From: an uncultured Clostridia bacterium
Lineage (GTDB): Bacteria; Bacillota; Clostridia; Oscillospirales; Ruminococcaceae
Assembly (NCBI GenBank): GCA_947177695.1
Contig: CAMWVO010000182.1
Coordinates: forward strand, 1 to 5,000
Direction of reading: 5' to 3'
Length of the DNA stretch: 5,000 nucleotides
This document shows, piece after piece, positions 1 through 5,000 of the stretch. Positions within the stretch are counted from its first letter, which is position 1. Every line of letters starts with the position of its first letter. The notes below the pieces were generated by a model. It saw nothing but the letters and a program-made list of their open reading frames with translations. It did no database searches and was not told the origin of the DNA. The position numbers and the translations under genes were made by a program.

Positions 1-1
1 T

Positions 2-925
2 TATTACGGAGATGATATTAATATTTTGACTGCTCCGATAAGACCGAATATACCCACCTATCCGGGCACGCCACTGACGATAGGTTCCGGCGGTACGGAC
101 GTGAACCGTATCGAGATACAGCTTAACAGGATATCCACAAACTATCCTGCCATACCGAAAATATACCCTGTTGACGTTACCTACGACGACAAGACCGCCG
201 ACGCGGTGCGGGAGTTCCAGAGGATATTCAATCTTCCCCAGACAGGCGTTGTGGACAAAGCCACATGGTACAAGATAAACTATATCTACACCAGCGTAAA
301 GAAGCTGTCCCAGCTGAACTCCGAGGGACTTACTCTCCAGGAGCTTCCCGAACAGTTCACCGTACCCGTAGGTATCGGCACAACAGGCTTCCCCACCCAG
401 TACATTCAGTACTACCTTGAAGTTATCGGCGCGTACTACAAGAACGTGCTGCCTGTTGAAAGCACGGGGGTCTACGACGAGCAGACCGCAAACTCGGTGC
501 GTTCTTTCCAGCAGGTATTCGGACTTCCCCAGACGGGAACGGTAGACGAGCGCACATGGGACGATCTTTACCGCGCCTATGCGGGAATAGTCGAGAACGT
601 CCCCATAAACACGGAGGGAGAAAACGCCGTGCTGTTCCCCGGAACGGTACTCACCGAGGGAATGACCAGTCCATATGTAAAGGTGCTTCAGGAGTATCTT
701 TCCTATATCCATAAGACCTATCCCAACATACCCGACGTAAGCGCGACAGGATATTACGGTCCTATCACAAGAAACGCCGTGACCGAGTTCCAGAAGCAGT
801 TCGGGCTTCAGGTCACAGGATCTGTGGGACCCGGCGCATGGGATGCCATATCGGACGTTTACTCCGACCTCAGATTCGGGTATGTAAAGCAGCCGGGACA
901 GTACCCCGGATATATTATAGAATAG
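2..925 (+). CDS. Peptidoglycan-binding repeat protein, C-terminal part (5' end outside window)
   Basis: The frame is open from the first complete codon at position 2, giving 307 visible residues to the TAG at 923-925. It holds three PG_binding_1-like repeats at about residues 25-100, 119-196 and 211-291. Each carries the family signature: a turn (VTYDDKTAD, TGVYDEQTAN, TGYYGPITRN), then AV/SV-R/T-x-FQ, then a G/N-L-x-x-TG turn, then a Trp (residues 89, 186, 280). Such domains are known to bind cell-wall peptidoglycan; no catalytic domain is visible. A TTG at 26 could be called as a start, but the codons before it read YYGDDINI and no ribosome binding site precedes it, so I treat the gene as truncated by the window. 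From memory, clostridial proteins with this repeat tail carry a SpoIID-like domain whose end resembles LRYYYGDDI, which would suggest a sporulation or cortex role; this part is inference. It is probably co-transcribed with the next gene. Confidence 0.85.
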   Translation, partial: YYGDDINILTAPIRPNIPTYPGTPLTIGSGGTDVNRIEIQLNRISTNYPAIPKIYPVDVTYDDKTADAVREFQRIFNLPQTGVVDKATWYKINYIYTSVKKLSQLNSEGLTLQELPEQFTVPVGIGTTGFPTQYIQYYLEVIGAYYKNVLPVESTGVYDEQTANSVRSFQQVFGLPQTGTVDERTWDDLYRAYAGIVENVPINTEGENAVLFPGTVLTEGMTSPYVKVLQEYLSYIHKTYPNIPDVSATGYYGPITRNAVTEFQKQFGLQVTGSVGPGAWDAISDVYSDLRFGYVKQPGQYPGYIIE

Positions 926-941
926 AAAGCGGGCGTGTAAG

Positions 942-1511
942 ATGGCATATACAGAAGAAGAAAAAAAAGCGCACATCTCGGAGATCCAGAAATACCTGAG
1001 AACGATATCCCAAGCCAACGGAAATATTCCGACGGTGATACCCACAGGAGTTTACGACGATAAGACGGCGGAGGCGGTAAGGGCGTTCCAGAAAGAATAC
1101 GGGCTTCCCGTGACGGGGACGGTCGACCGCGCTACATGGGAGCTGCTTTTCGAGGTGTATCTCGCCGTTCAGGAATATTTTGCCGAAAGCGCAGCGATAA
1201 CGCCTTTTCCCGATTCGGCGTACTCCATAAGCGAGGGCGAAAAAAACTATACCGTCTATATTTTGCAGGCAATGCTGAACACCATTGCGGAGTACTATTC
1301 AAACGTTGACTCGGTAACGGTGGACGGCGTTTACGGAAAAAAGACCGCTGACGCCGTTAAAAATATGCAGACCGTGACAGGGGAAAGCAACAGCGGCGAG
1401 GTTGACTACAAAACATGGAACAAGCTTGCAAGAATGTATAATTTCCACTCAATGCAGTACGCGAAAAAGTGCGAGGAGGAAAAGACGGCGGCAATGGAAA
1501 AAACTCAATAG
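942..1511 (+). CDS. Small protein of two peptidoglycan-binding domains
   Basis: This 189-residue protein consists almost wholly of two PG_binding_1-like domains. The first spans about residues 11-76 (TGVYDDKTAE at 35-44, FQ at 49-50, GLPVTG at 54-59, W66). The second spans about 96-168 (DGVYGKKTAD at 128-137, Q143, W159). The second is divergent: the usual FQ is MQ and the GLxxTG turn is replaced by GESNSG. The short tail is charged (KKCEEEKTAAMEK). No signal peptide, membrane segment or enzymatic domain is seen, so it is likely a wall-binding or scaffold partner rather than a hydrolase. It starts 16 bp after the preceding stop, with only a weak GGGCG-like ribosome binding site, which fits translation coupled to the upstream gene. 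Its first domain closely resembles those upstream, suggesting origin by duplication. Its stop codon overlaps the end of the convergent kinase gene. Confidence 0.85.
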   Translation: MAYTEEEKKAHISEIQKYLRTISQANGNIPTVIPTGVYDDKTAEAVRAFQKEYGLPVTGTVDRATWELLFEVYLAVQEYFAESAAITPFPDSAYSISEGEKNYTVYILQAMLNTIAEYYSNVDSVTVDGVYGKKTADAVKNMQTVTGESNSGEVDYKTWNKLARMYNFHSMQYAKKCEEEKTAAMEKTQ

Positions 1512-2455
1512 CTGAAGCTGCTGCCTCCGATAAATTCCCTTACAAGGGAATCGGCGGGAACGCTTTCCATATCCGCGGGAGCAAGTCTGCTCATGGTGCG
1601 TATGAGCGCGCCGCAGTCCTCGCCGAAGCAGCCTGTTTCCGCGGCTTTTTCAAGCTCAGGCAGGAGCATTGCCCTGTAGACCGACGGCTCGTAGGCAAGG
1701 AATGTGTCTATGTCAAAATGGGCGCGGCTCTTGTGGGGCATTATGTATAAGTCCTCGCCGCGGGTCACGCCCGGGAGCATTGCAAAAACGTCCTCAGCGC
1801 TCCGTCCGCGGAAAAGCTTGTCGCGGCAGAGACGGCGCATAAGGCGTATCGTGCGCGGATGCAGCACTGTGTCGTTGTCCGAGACAATACGGGTGCGGAC
1901 GCTGACGTACACGCAGTTTGTGAAATCGTCGGTATCTCCCGTGACCTGCGGGTTAAGGGCGTGGATACCCTCGATAATGATGATCTCGTCCTTTTGTCTG
2001 CAAAGCGGCTCGCCGAAAACGCGGCTCTGGGTCTTGAAGTTAAATTTCGGCACAGATATGGGCTCACAGCGGAAAAGCTTTTCCAGATGCTCGGAAAAGA
2101 GCGGGATATCCATTCTCAGCGGGGATTCAAGGTCTACTCTGCCGTTTTCGTCAAGGGGTATATCTCTTATGGACGGCGCGTCCGCAGGGAGAAAATAATC
2201 ATCCATGGAAATGATATGGACTTTCTTTCCGCGCTCGCGGATACGCTTTCCGATACGGAGCGCGCTTGTGGTTTTGCCCGAACCGGACGGTCCCGAAAGC
2301 AATACCAACGGACGCTCTTTTGCGTCAAGGCATATTTTCTCGGCAGCCTCCGCAAGCCGCTGGTGATAGATATTTTCGCACTTTTCGATATATCCCGCGG
2401 TGTCCGCGGAAAGTCCCCTGTTTATTTCGGTAACTCCTATGAAATTTACTGCCAT
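1505..2455 (-). CDS. Uridine kinase-like nucleoside kinase (P-loop), standalone kinase domain
   Basis: This 316-residue protein belongs to the uridine kinase/phosphoribulokinase P-loop family, which phosphorylates nucleosides with NTP, usually uridine or cytidine to the monophosphate. Visible motifs: Walker A GPSGSGKTT (residues 55-63), the substrate-side MDDYF (84-88), LESPLRMD (109-116), PKFNFKTQSR (136-145), the Walker B-like IIIIEGIHALNP (158-169), and the lid arginines RLMRRLCRDKLFRGR (204-218). The C-terminal REFIGGSSFSY is, from memory, the tail of clostridial nucleoside kinases. Those homologues are often near 550 residues with a TGS/tRNA-synthetase-like N-terminal half; here only about 50 residues precede Walker A, so that half is absent. 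The ATG at 2455 has AAAGGA 10 bp upstream (plus-strand 2466-2471), which supports the start. It is transcribed from its own promoter, divergently from mrp. The substrate is not determined from sequence. Confidence 0.87.
   Translation of the reverse strand: MAVNFIGVTEINRGLSADTAGYIEKCENIYHQRLAEAAEKICLDAKERPLVLLSGPSGSGKTTSALRIGKRIRERGKKVHIISMDDYFLPADAPSIRDIPLDENGRVDLESPLRMDIPLFSEHLEKLFRCEPISVPKFNFKTQSRVFGEPLCRQKDEIIIIEGIHALNPQVTGDTDDFTNCVYVSVRTRIVSDNDTVLHPRTIRLMRRLCRDKLFRGRSAEDVFAMLPGVTRGEDLYIMPHKSRAHFDIDTFLAYEPSVYRAMLLPELEKAAETGCFGEDCGALIRTMSRLAPADMESVPADSLVREFIGGSSFSY
1527..1554. other. Hairpin just past the convergent gene junction
   Basis: ATTCCCTT (1534-1541) and AAGGGAAT (1544-1551) are perfect inverted arms, and CCG (1527-1529) can extend pairing to CGG (1552-1554) across a small bulge. 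It lies 16 bp past the stop of the plus-strand gene and inside the last codons of the kinase gene. No T-run follows on the plus strand. On the minus strand a T6 run (1503-1498) lies about 23 bp beyond it, just after the kinase stop. It may slow or end transcription at the junction, but it is not a classical intrinsic terminator. Confidence 0.4.
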
Positions 2456-2553
2456 AAACGTTATATCCTTTCTGTAGCAGCGGTCGGCGGAAGCAATTCC
2501 GGCGGCCGTGCTTTTTTGCCGTTTCGTGACGGTTTACGGGGTTAATTATATAT

Positions 2554-2582
2554 ATTATACATTATTTGCGGAAAAATGTCCA
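2554..2582 (-). promoter_or_regulatory. Sigma-A-type promoter of the nucleoside kinase gene
   Basis: Read on the minus strand, TGGACA (2582-2577) is followed by a 17-bp spacer and a perfect TATAAT (2559-2554). This is one mismatch from the full housekeeping consensus at optimal spacing. Transcription would start near 2547, leaving a leader of about 90 nt before the ATG at 2455. A second TATAAT on the minus strand at 2550-2545 has no well-placed -35 box. Confidence 0.7.
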
Positions 2583-2601
2583 CTGTTTTTTATATATCCT
2601 C

Positions 2602-2703
2602 CGAAAAAATGTATCTTTTGTTTTATCGGGTATAGTCAAAGAGGTTTTCGGCGGACAGAAGCTGTACGAACACTTTCCGGTCGGCAGTATCGTGCTGAAA
2701 TAA
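2602..2703 (+). pseudogene. Possible relic of the 3' end of an unidentified gene
   Basis: In one plus-strand frame the end of this stretch reads VKEVFGGQKLYEHFPVGS followed by IVLK and a TAA at 2701-2703. About 14 of the last 20 sense codons end in G or C, like the real genes here and unlike the AT-rich DNA before 2635. The frame stays open back to 2530, but the upstream part is A/T-rich low-quality protein, and the only candidate start I noted (TTG at 2566) has no ribosome binding site. It may be the surviving tail of a gene lost by deletion. I do not recognise the family, and chance is a real alternative. Confidence 0.2.
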
Positions 2704-2732
2704 GATAAATCGGGGCAAACAGTATTTTACCG

Positions 2733-2761
2733 TTGACATTCGGGAAAAATTGGTGTATAAT
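2733..2761 (+). promoter_or_regulatory. Consensus sigma-A promoter of mrp
   Basis: TTGACA (2733-2738), a 17-bp spacer and TATAAT (2756-2761) form a perfect housekeeping promoter. Transcription would start near 2768, giving a leader of about 40 nt before the preferred mrp start at 2807. Such a match suggests strong, constitutive expression unless a repressor acts. Confidence 0.85.
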
Positions 2762-2790
2762 ATTTTTTATAACTATTTATGATTTATGCC

Positions 2791-2797
2791 GAAAGGA
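2791..2797 (+). promoter_or_regulatory. Ribosome binding site deciding the mrp start
   Basis: GAAAGGA lies 9 bp before the ATG at 2807. An upstream in-frame ATG at 2786 would place this site inside the gene and has no Shine-Dalgarno sequence of its own. This supports 2807 as the start. Confidence 0.75.
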
Positions 2798-2806
2798 AAT
2801 GATAAG

Positions 2807-3634
2807 ATGAGCGAATGTACACACGACTGTTCTTCATGCGGTGAAAACTGCGGCAGCAGAACCGAGCCTCAGAGCCTGATCGAACAGGTAAACTCCCAGA
2901 GCAAGGTGGGAAAGGTCATCGGCGTTGTAAGCGGCAAGGGCGGCGTAGGCAAATCCCTTGTTACGGGTATGCTTGCAACTCTTTTTGCGCGCAAGGGCTT
3001 CAAGACCGCTGTTATGGACGCTGATATAACAGGTCCGTCTATCCCGAAGATGTTCGGCGTCGGCGGCAGAGCAAAGGGTACAAACGATGGTATCCTCCCT
3101 GCGGTATCCTGCGGCGGTACAAAGATCATGTCCGTAAATCTTCTTCTCGAAAACCCCGGAGACCCCGTTATCTGGCGCGGTCCTATAATCGCGGGTGTGG
3201 TAAAGCAGTTCTGGACGGACGTTATCTGGGGCGACATAGACTATATGTTTGTTGATATGCCTCCGGGAACAGGCGATGTTCCGCTGACAGTTTTCCAGTC
3301 TATCCCTCTGGACGGCGCGGTGATCGTGTCCTCGCCGCAGGATCTGGTTGCAATGATCGTAAACAAGGCGGTCAGCATGGCTAATATGATGAACATTCCC
3401 ATTGTGGGAGTGGTTGAAAATATGAGCTATGTGCAGTGTCCCGACTGCGGCAAGAAGATTTATATTTACGGCGAAAGCCATATCGACGCGGTCTGCGAGG
3501 AAAACGGCATTCCTCTTCTGGGACATATTCCCATTTCTCCCGATATCACTCACCAGTGCGATATGGGTCTTATCGAGGACTTTTCGTGTGATTTCCTCGA
3601 TTACGCCGTAAAGGCTATCGAGGGTATCAAGTAA
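2807..3634 (+). CDS. mrp: Mrp/NBP35-family iron-sulfur cluster carrier ATPase
   Basis: This 275-residue cytoplasmic P-loop ATPase belongs to the Mrp/ApbC/NBP35 group, which binds and transfers Fe-S clusters to apoproteins and usually works as a dimer. The N-terminus carries a cysteine cluster, C4-x3-C8-x2-C11-x3-C15. The deviant Walker A GKGGVGKS lies at 43-50, the VMDADITGPSIP switch region follows at about 71-82, Walker B VDMPPGTGD is at 149-157, and the family CxxC is C211-P-D-C214 in VENMSYVQCPDCG. C211/C214 are the expected cluster ligands at the dimer interface. The N-terminal FSCA/DUF59 domain found in many bacterial Mrp proteins is absent, giving an NBP35-like layout. The start at 2807 is chosen by its ribosome binding site; the ATG at 2786 would add seven residues. 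The gene has its own promoter and terminator, so it appears monocistronic. Confidence 0.93.
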   Translation: MSECTHDCSSCGENCGSRTEPQSLIEQVNSQSKVGKVIGVVSGKGGVGKSLVTGMLATLFARKGFKTAVMDADITGPSIPKMFGVGGRAKGTNDGILPAVSCGGTKIMSVNLLLENPGDPVIWRGPIIAGVVKQFWTDVIWGDIDYMFVDMPPGTGDVPLTVFQSIPLDGAVIVSSPQDLVAMIVNKAVSMANMMNIPIVGVVENMSYVQCPDCGKKIYIYGESHIDAVCEENGIPLLGHIPISPDITHQCDMGLIEDFSCDFLDYAVKAIEGIK

Positions 3635-3649
3635 CTTAATGATCATAAA

Positions 3650-3698
3650 CGCGGACAGATTTCGCGGTCGGTTTAGAGCCTTTCTGTCCGCGCTTTTT
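3650..3698 (+). terminator. Intrinsic terminator of mrp
   Basis: CGCGGACAGA (3650-3659) pairs perfectly with TCTGTCCGCG (3683-3692), and C plus five T residues follow (3694-3698). The 10-bp GC-rich stem begins 16 bp after the mrp stop. The 23-nt loop is large but can form a small inner GGTT/AGCC stem. It isolates mrp from the next gene. Confidence 0.88.
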
Positions 3699-3765
3699 GT
3701 GTTGGATTGTGCATATCGTTAAAAAAATCTTGTTAAAATTTTATGTATGGCTCTGTTAATAATGT

Positions 3766-3794
3766 TTGACTATTTTAAGAATTTATGTTATAAT
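3766..3794 (+). promoter_or_regulatory. Strong extended -10 promoter of the tandem-repeat gene
   Basis: TTGACT (3766-3771), a 17-bp spacer and TATAAT (3789-3794) form a near-perfect sigma-A promoter. TG at 3786-3787 adds an extended -10 element. Transcription should start near 3801, giving a leader of about 77 nt before the ATG at 3878. The -10 box lies inside the left arm of an 11-bp inverted repeat. Confidence 0.85.
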
Positions 3795-3859
3795 ATTACT
3801 ATAGCTGTCAAAAGCGATGTAAATAGATCCGTTTATAGGGTTTGTTCCGTAATATTATA
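3789..3859. repeat. 11-bp perfect inverted repeat spanning promoter and leader
   Basis: TATAATATTAC (3789-3799) is repeated in inverse orientation as GTAATATTATA (3849-3859), with 49 bp between the arms. The left arm contains the -10 box; the right arm lies in the leader, about 20 bp before the start codon. It could be a paired operator, or coincidence in AT-rich DNA. Because the expected transcript starts after the left arm, an RNA hairpin is unlikely unless transcription begins upstream. Confidence 0.45.
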
Positions 3860-3877
3860 CGAAAGTGGTGTTTGTCA

Positions 3878-5000
3878 ATGGATAATCAGGTAAGCAGCTC
3901 TAATGCAAAATTGCTTGCTTCTTTTGAAACGGTTTATAAGGAAAATGTAATCTCAAAACCGCAGAATATCAAGGTTTTCGTCACTGAGGACGGAATTTAC
4001 GGCACTGCCTTTATCTGCGATCAGATAGGCACTAAAGAAGACGATATGTTTTATTCAAGTTTTGAGTGCAGCTTTGATATTATTACAAAGGTATACATAA
4101 ATCTGAATAACAAGCTTCAGCCCGTGTATGTTCAGTGTGCCGACAGCTCTACCGGTGTTATGAACCAGCGGAGAATAATTTTGCCAGGCTTTAACAATAA
4201 GGACGAGATCATAAAGGCTATTGAGGACGGAAAGGAAAAATTTGACAACCGTCCCGAAAAGCAGGTCTCAGGGGATAACCAGGCTGCCATCTACAGCGAG
4301 AAAAAGCTTGCTTACTTTGAGACTGTGTACAGAGAAAATATGCTTGCGAAGCCGCAGGATATCACGATCACCGTTACGCCGCAGCACGTATACGGCAAGG
4401 GATTTATCTGTATCCGTACGGGAATAAACGAGGGAGACCCTGTCTACAAGGGATTTACCTGCAGCTTTGACGAGATCACGAAAATATACATCAACAACAG
4501 CAATAAGATAGCTCCTATCTATATCCAGTGCGGAGACGACAATACCAACGGCAAAACAAGCCGCAGGATAATCCTTCCAAAATTTGAGGAAAGCGATAAG
4601 GAAAAGATAGTACAGGCTGTCAACGATGCAAAGGCGGAATATGACGCCAAGCTTGAACAGAAGCGCGAGCTTGAAAACGGACGCAAGCTGAAAGACATCG
4701 AAGCGCGCCGCAAGGCTCAGGACGACGAGTTTGAAAGCATGACAAGCGGCTATAAGGACATGATAAAGCCGCAGTCAAGCGCAGCTCCCGCTCCCGAAGC
4801 CGCACCGAAGCCCGCACCGGTTTCCGAGCCGAAGCCTGAGCCGGCACCCGCTCCTGCACCGGCACCGAAGCCTGCGCCTGCACCCGCTCCTGCGCCTGCG
4901 CCTGCGCCCGCTCCTGCGCCAGCTCCAGAGCCACCACCGGCTACCGATCCAGCGCCTGAACCGGAGACACGTGCCGATCCTGTACCTCACAGTGCGGCGA
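3878..5000 (+). CDS. Tandem PH-like-domain protein with Pro/Ala-rich linker, unknown function (3' end outside window)
   Basis: I do not recognise this gene. The frame runs open from ATG 3878 to the right edge, with 374 residues visible. Two homologous units, about residues 9-123 and 140-256, align with a constant offset of 131 and no gap over their first 97 positions; by hand I count 51 identities. Shared blocks include FETVY-x-EN, KPQ, YGxxFIC, FxCSFDxITKxYIN, and RRIILPxF. Each unit is predominantly strand-like and ends in a helix, which resembles bacterial PH/GRAM-like domains; that fold is inference. All six cysteines (47, 64, 87; 178, 195, 218) occupy matching positions. A charged, probably helical segment follows (about 254-297), then a Pro/Ala-rich tract from 298. 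No signal peptide or membrane segment is visible, so the protein starts in the cytoplasm; a membrane anchor or other domain may lie beyond the window. The ribosome binding site is weak (GGTG, 7 bp before ATG), although the promoter is strong. Confidence 0.85.
   Translation, partial: MDNQVSSSNAKLLASFETVYKENVISKPQNIKVFVTEDGIYGTAFICDQIGTKEDDMFYSSFECSFDIITKVYINLNNKLQPVYVQCADSSTGVMNQRRIILPGFNNKDEIIKAIEDGKEKFDNRPEKQVSGDNQAAIYSEKKLAYFETVYRENMLAKPQDITITVTPQHVYGKGFICIRTGINEGDPVYKGFTCSFDEITKIYINNSNKIAPIYIQCGDDNTNGKTSRRIILPKFEESDKEKIVQAVNDAKAEYDAKLEQKRELENGRKLKDIEARRKAQDDEFESMTSGYKDMIKPQSSAAPAPEAAPKPAPVSEPKPEPAPAPAPAPKPAPAPAPAPAPAPAPAPAPEPPPATDPAPEPETRADPVPHSAA
4769..4987 (+). repeat. Low-complexity Pro/Ala-coding tract
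   Basis: This tract encodes residues 298-370 of the preceding entry: largely alternating Ala-Pro with interspersed Glu and Lys, densest at about 4840-4935. The DNA repeats six-base units such as GCTCCT and GCGCCT imperfectly. Ala-Pro repeats are typically stiff extended linkers. The repetition favours length change by slippage. Confidence 0.8.

Larger units (their letters stand above)
2456..2806. other. Divergent intergenic region between kinase gene and mrp
   Basis: About 350 bp separate the divergent kinase and mrp starts. The region contains a minus-strand promoter at 2554-2582, a plus-strand promoter at 2733-2761, and ribosome binding sites next to each gene. Between the promoters, 2530-2703 is AT-rich up to about 2635 and then becomes GC-richer and coding-like up to a TAA at 2701-2703. 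The kinase leader would be about 90 nt and the mrp leader about 40 nt. I see no riboswitch, tRNA or intrinsic terminator here. Confidence 0.6.

Noticed and set aside
1859..2545. 228-residue open frame on the plus strand
   Set aside because: It lies antisense to the nucleoside kinase, whose motifs are unmistakable on the minus strand. The plus-strand product has no family features.
2542..2583. 13-codon minus-strand frame starting GTG, preceded by GGAGG, upstream of the kinase gene
   Set aside because: It overlaps the -35 and -10 boxes of the kinase promoter, so it would not be in the main transcript. The GGAGG match 13 bp away is probably chance.
2834..3646. 270-residue open frame on the minus strand
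   Set aside because: It lies wholly opposite mrp; its His- and Cys-rich composition is what antisense reading of the mrp codons gives.
3782..3811. Possible minus-strand promoter with TTGACA (3811-3806) between mrp and the tandem-repeat gene
   Set aside because: The best -10 at 18 bp (CATAAA) matches only 4 of 6, and no minus-strand gene lies downstream.
3801..3877. Leader of the tandem-repeat gene as a riboswitch
   Set aside because: It is short and AT-rich, with no conserved riboswitch core, stable stem or terminator that I can see.
4221..4427. 68-residue open frame inside the tandem-repeat gene
   Set aside because: It is out of frame with the longer gene, whose duplicated domain structure shows which frame is real.
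4620..4990. Arg- and Gln/Ala-rich open frames on the minus strand opposite the end of the window
   Set aside because: They are mirror images of the Pro/Ala-coding repeat on the plus strand; low-complexity GC-rich repeats keep several frames open. No ribosome binding site or recognisable protein.

Overview
The window looks like chromosomal DNA from a Gram-positive anaerobe of the Clostridia, probably near Ruminococcus/Oscillospiraceae. That is an inference. It rests on near-consensus sigma-A promoters in AT-rich spacers, roughly balanced-GC coding sequence with GC-leaning third positions, a short clostridial-type Mrp/NBP35 ATPase with an N-terminal cysteine cluster, and PG_binding_1 repeat proteins of a kind I associate with spore-forming Clostridia. 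I see no mobile element, CRISPR array, tRNA or rRNA.

Layout. (1) Positions 1-1511, plus strand: the C-terminal part of a protein with three peptidoglycan-binding repeats. The frame is open through the left edge, so the TTG at 26 is probably not its start. A 189-residue protein made only of two more such repeats follows 16 bp later, probably in the same operon. (2) Positions 1505-2455, minus strand: a P-loop nucleoside (uridine) kinase-like protein that converges on the previous gene and overlaps its stop by 7 bp. (3) Positions 2456-2806: a divergent intergenic region with back-to-back sigma-A-type promoters and a short coding-like stretch between them. (4) Positions 2807-3634, plus strand: an Mrp/NBP35-family Fe-S carrier ATPase followed by a clear intrinsic terminator. 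(5) Positions 3635-3877: a spacer with a strong extended -10 promoter and an 11-bp inverted repeat whose left arm overlaps the -10 box. (6) Positions 3878 to the right edge, plus strand: a protein I do not recognise. It has two tandem copies of a ~115-residue, probably PH-like domain with three cysteines conserved in each copy, then a charged helix, then a long Pro/Ala linker that runs off the window.

How the genes relate. The two peptidoglycan-binding genes plausibly act together on the cell wall or spore cortex. The kinase, mrp and the tandem-repeat gene each have their own promoter and look like independent units; nothing ties them into one pathway. The most novel item is the unfinished tandem-repeat protein at the right edge together with its promoter region.
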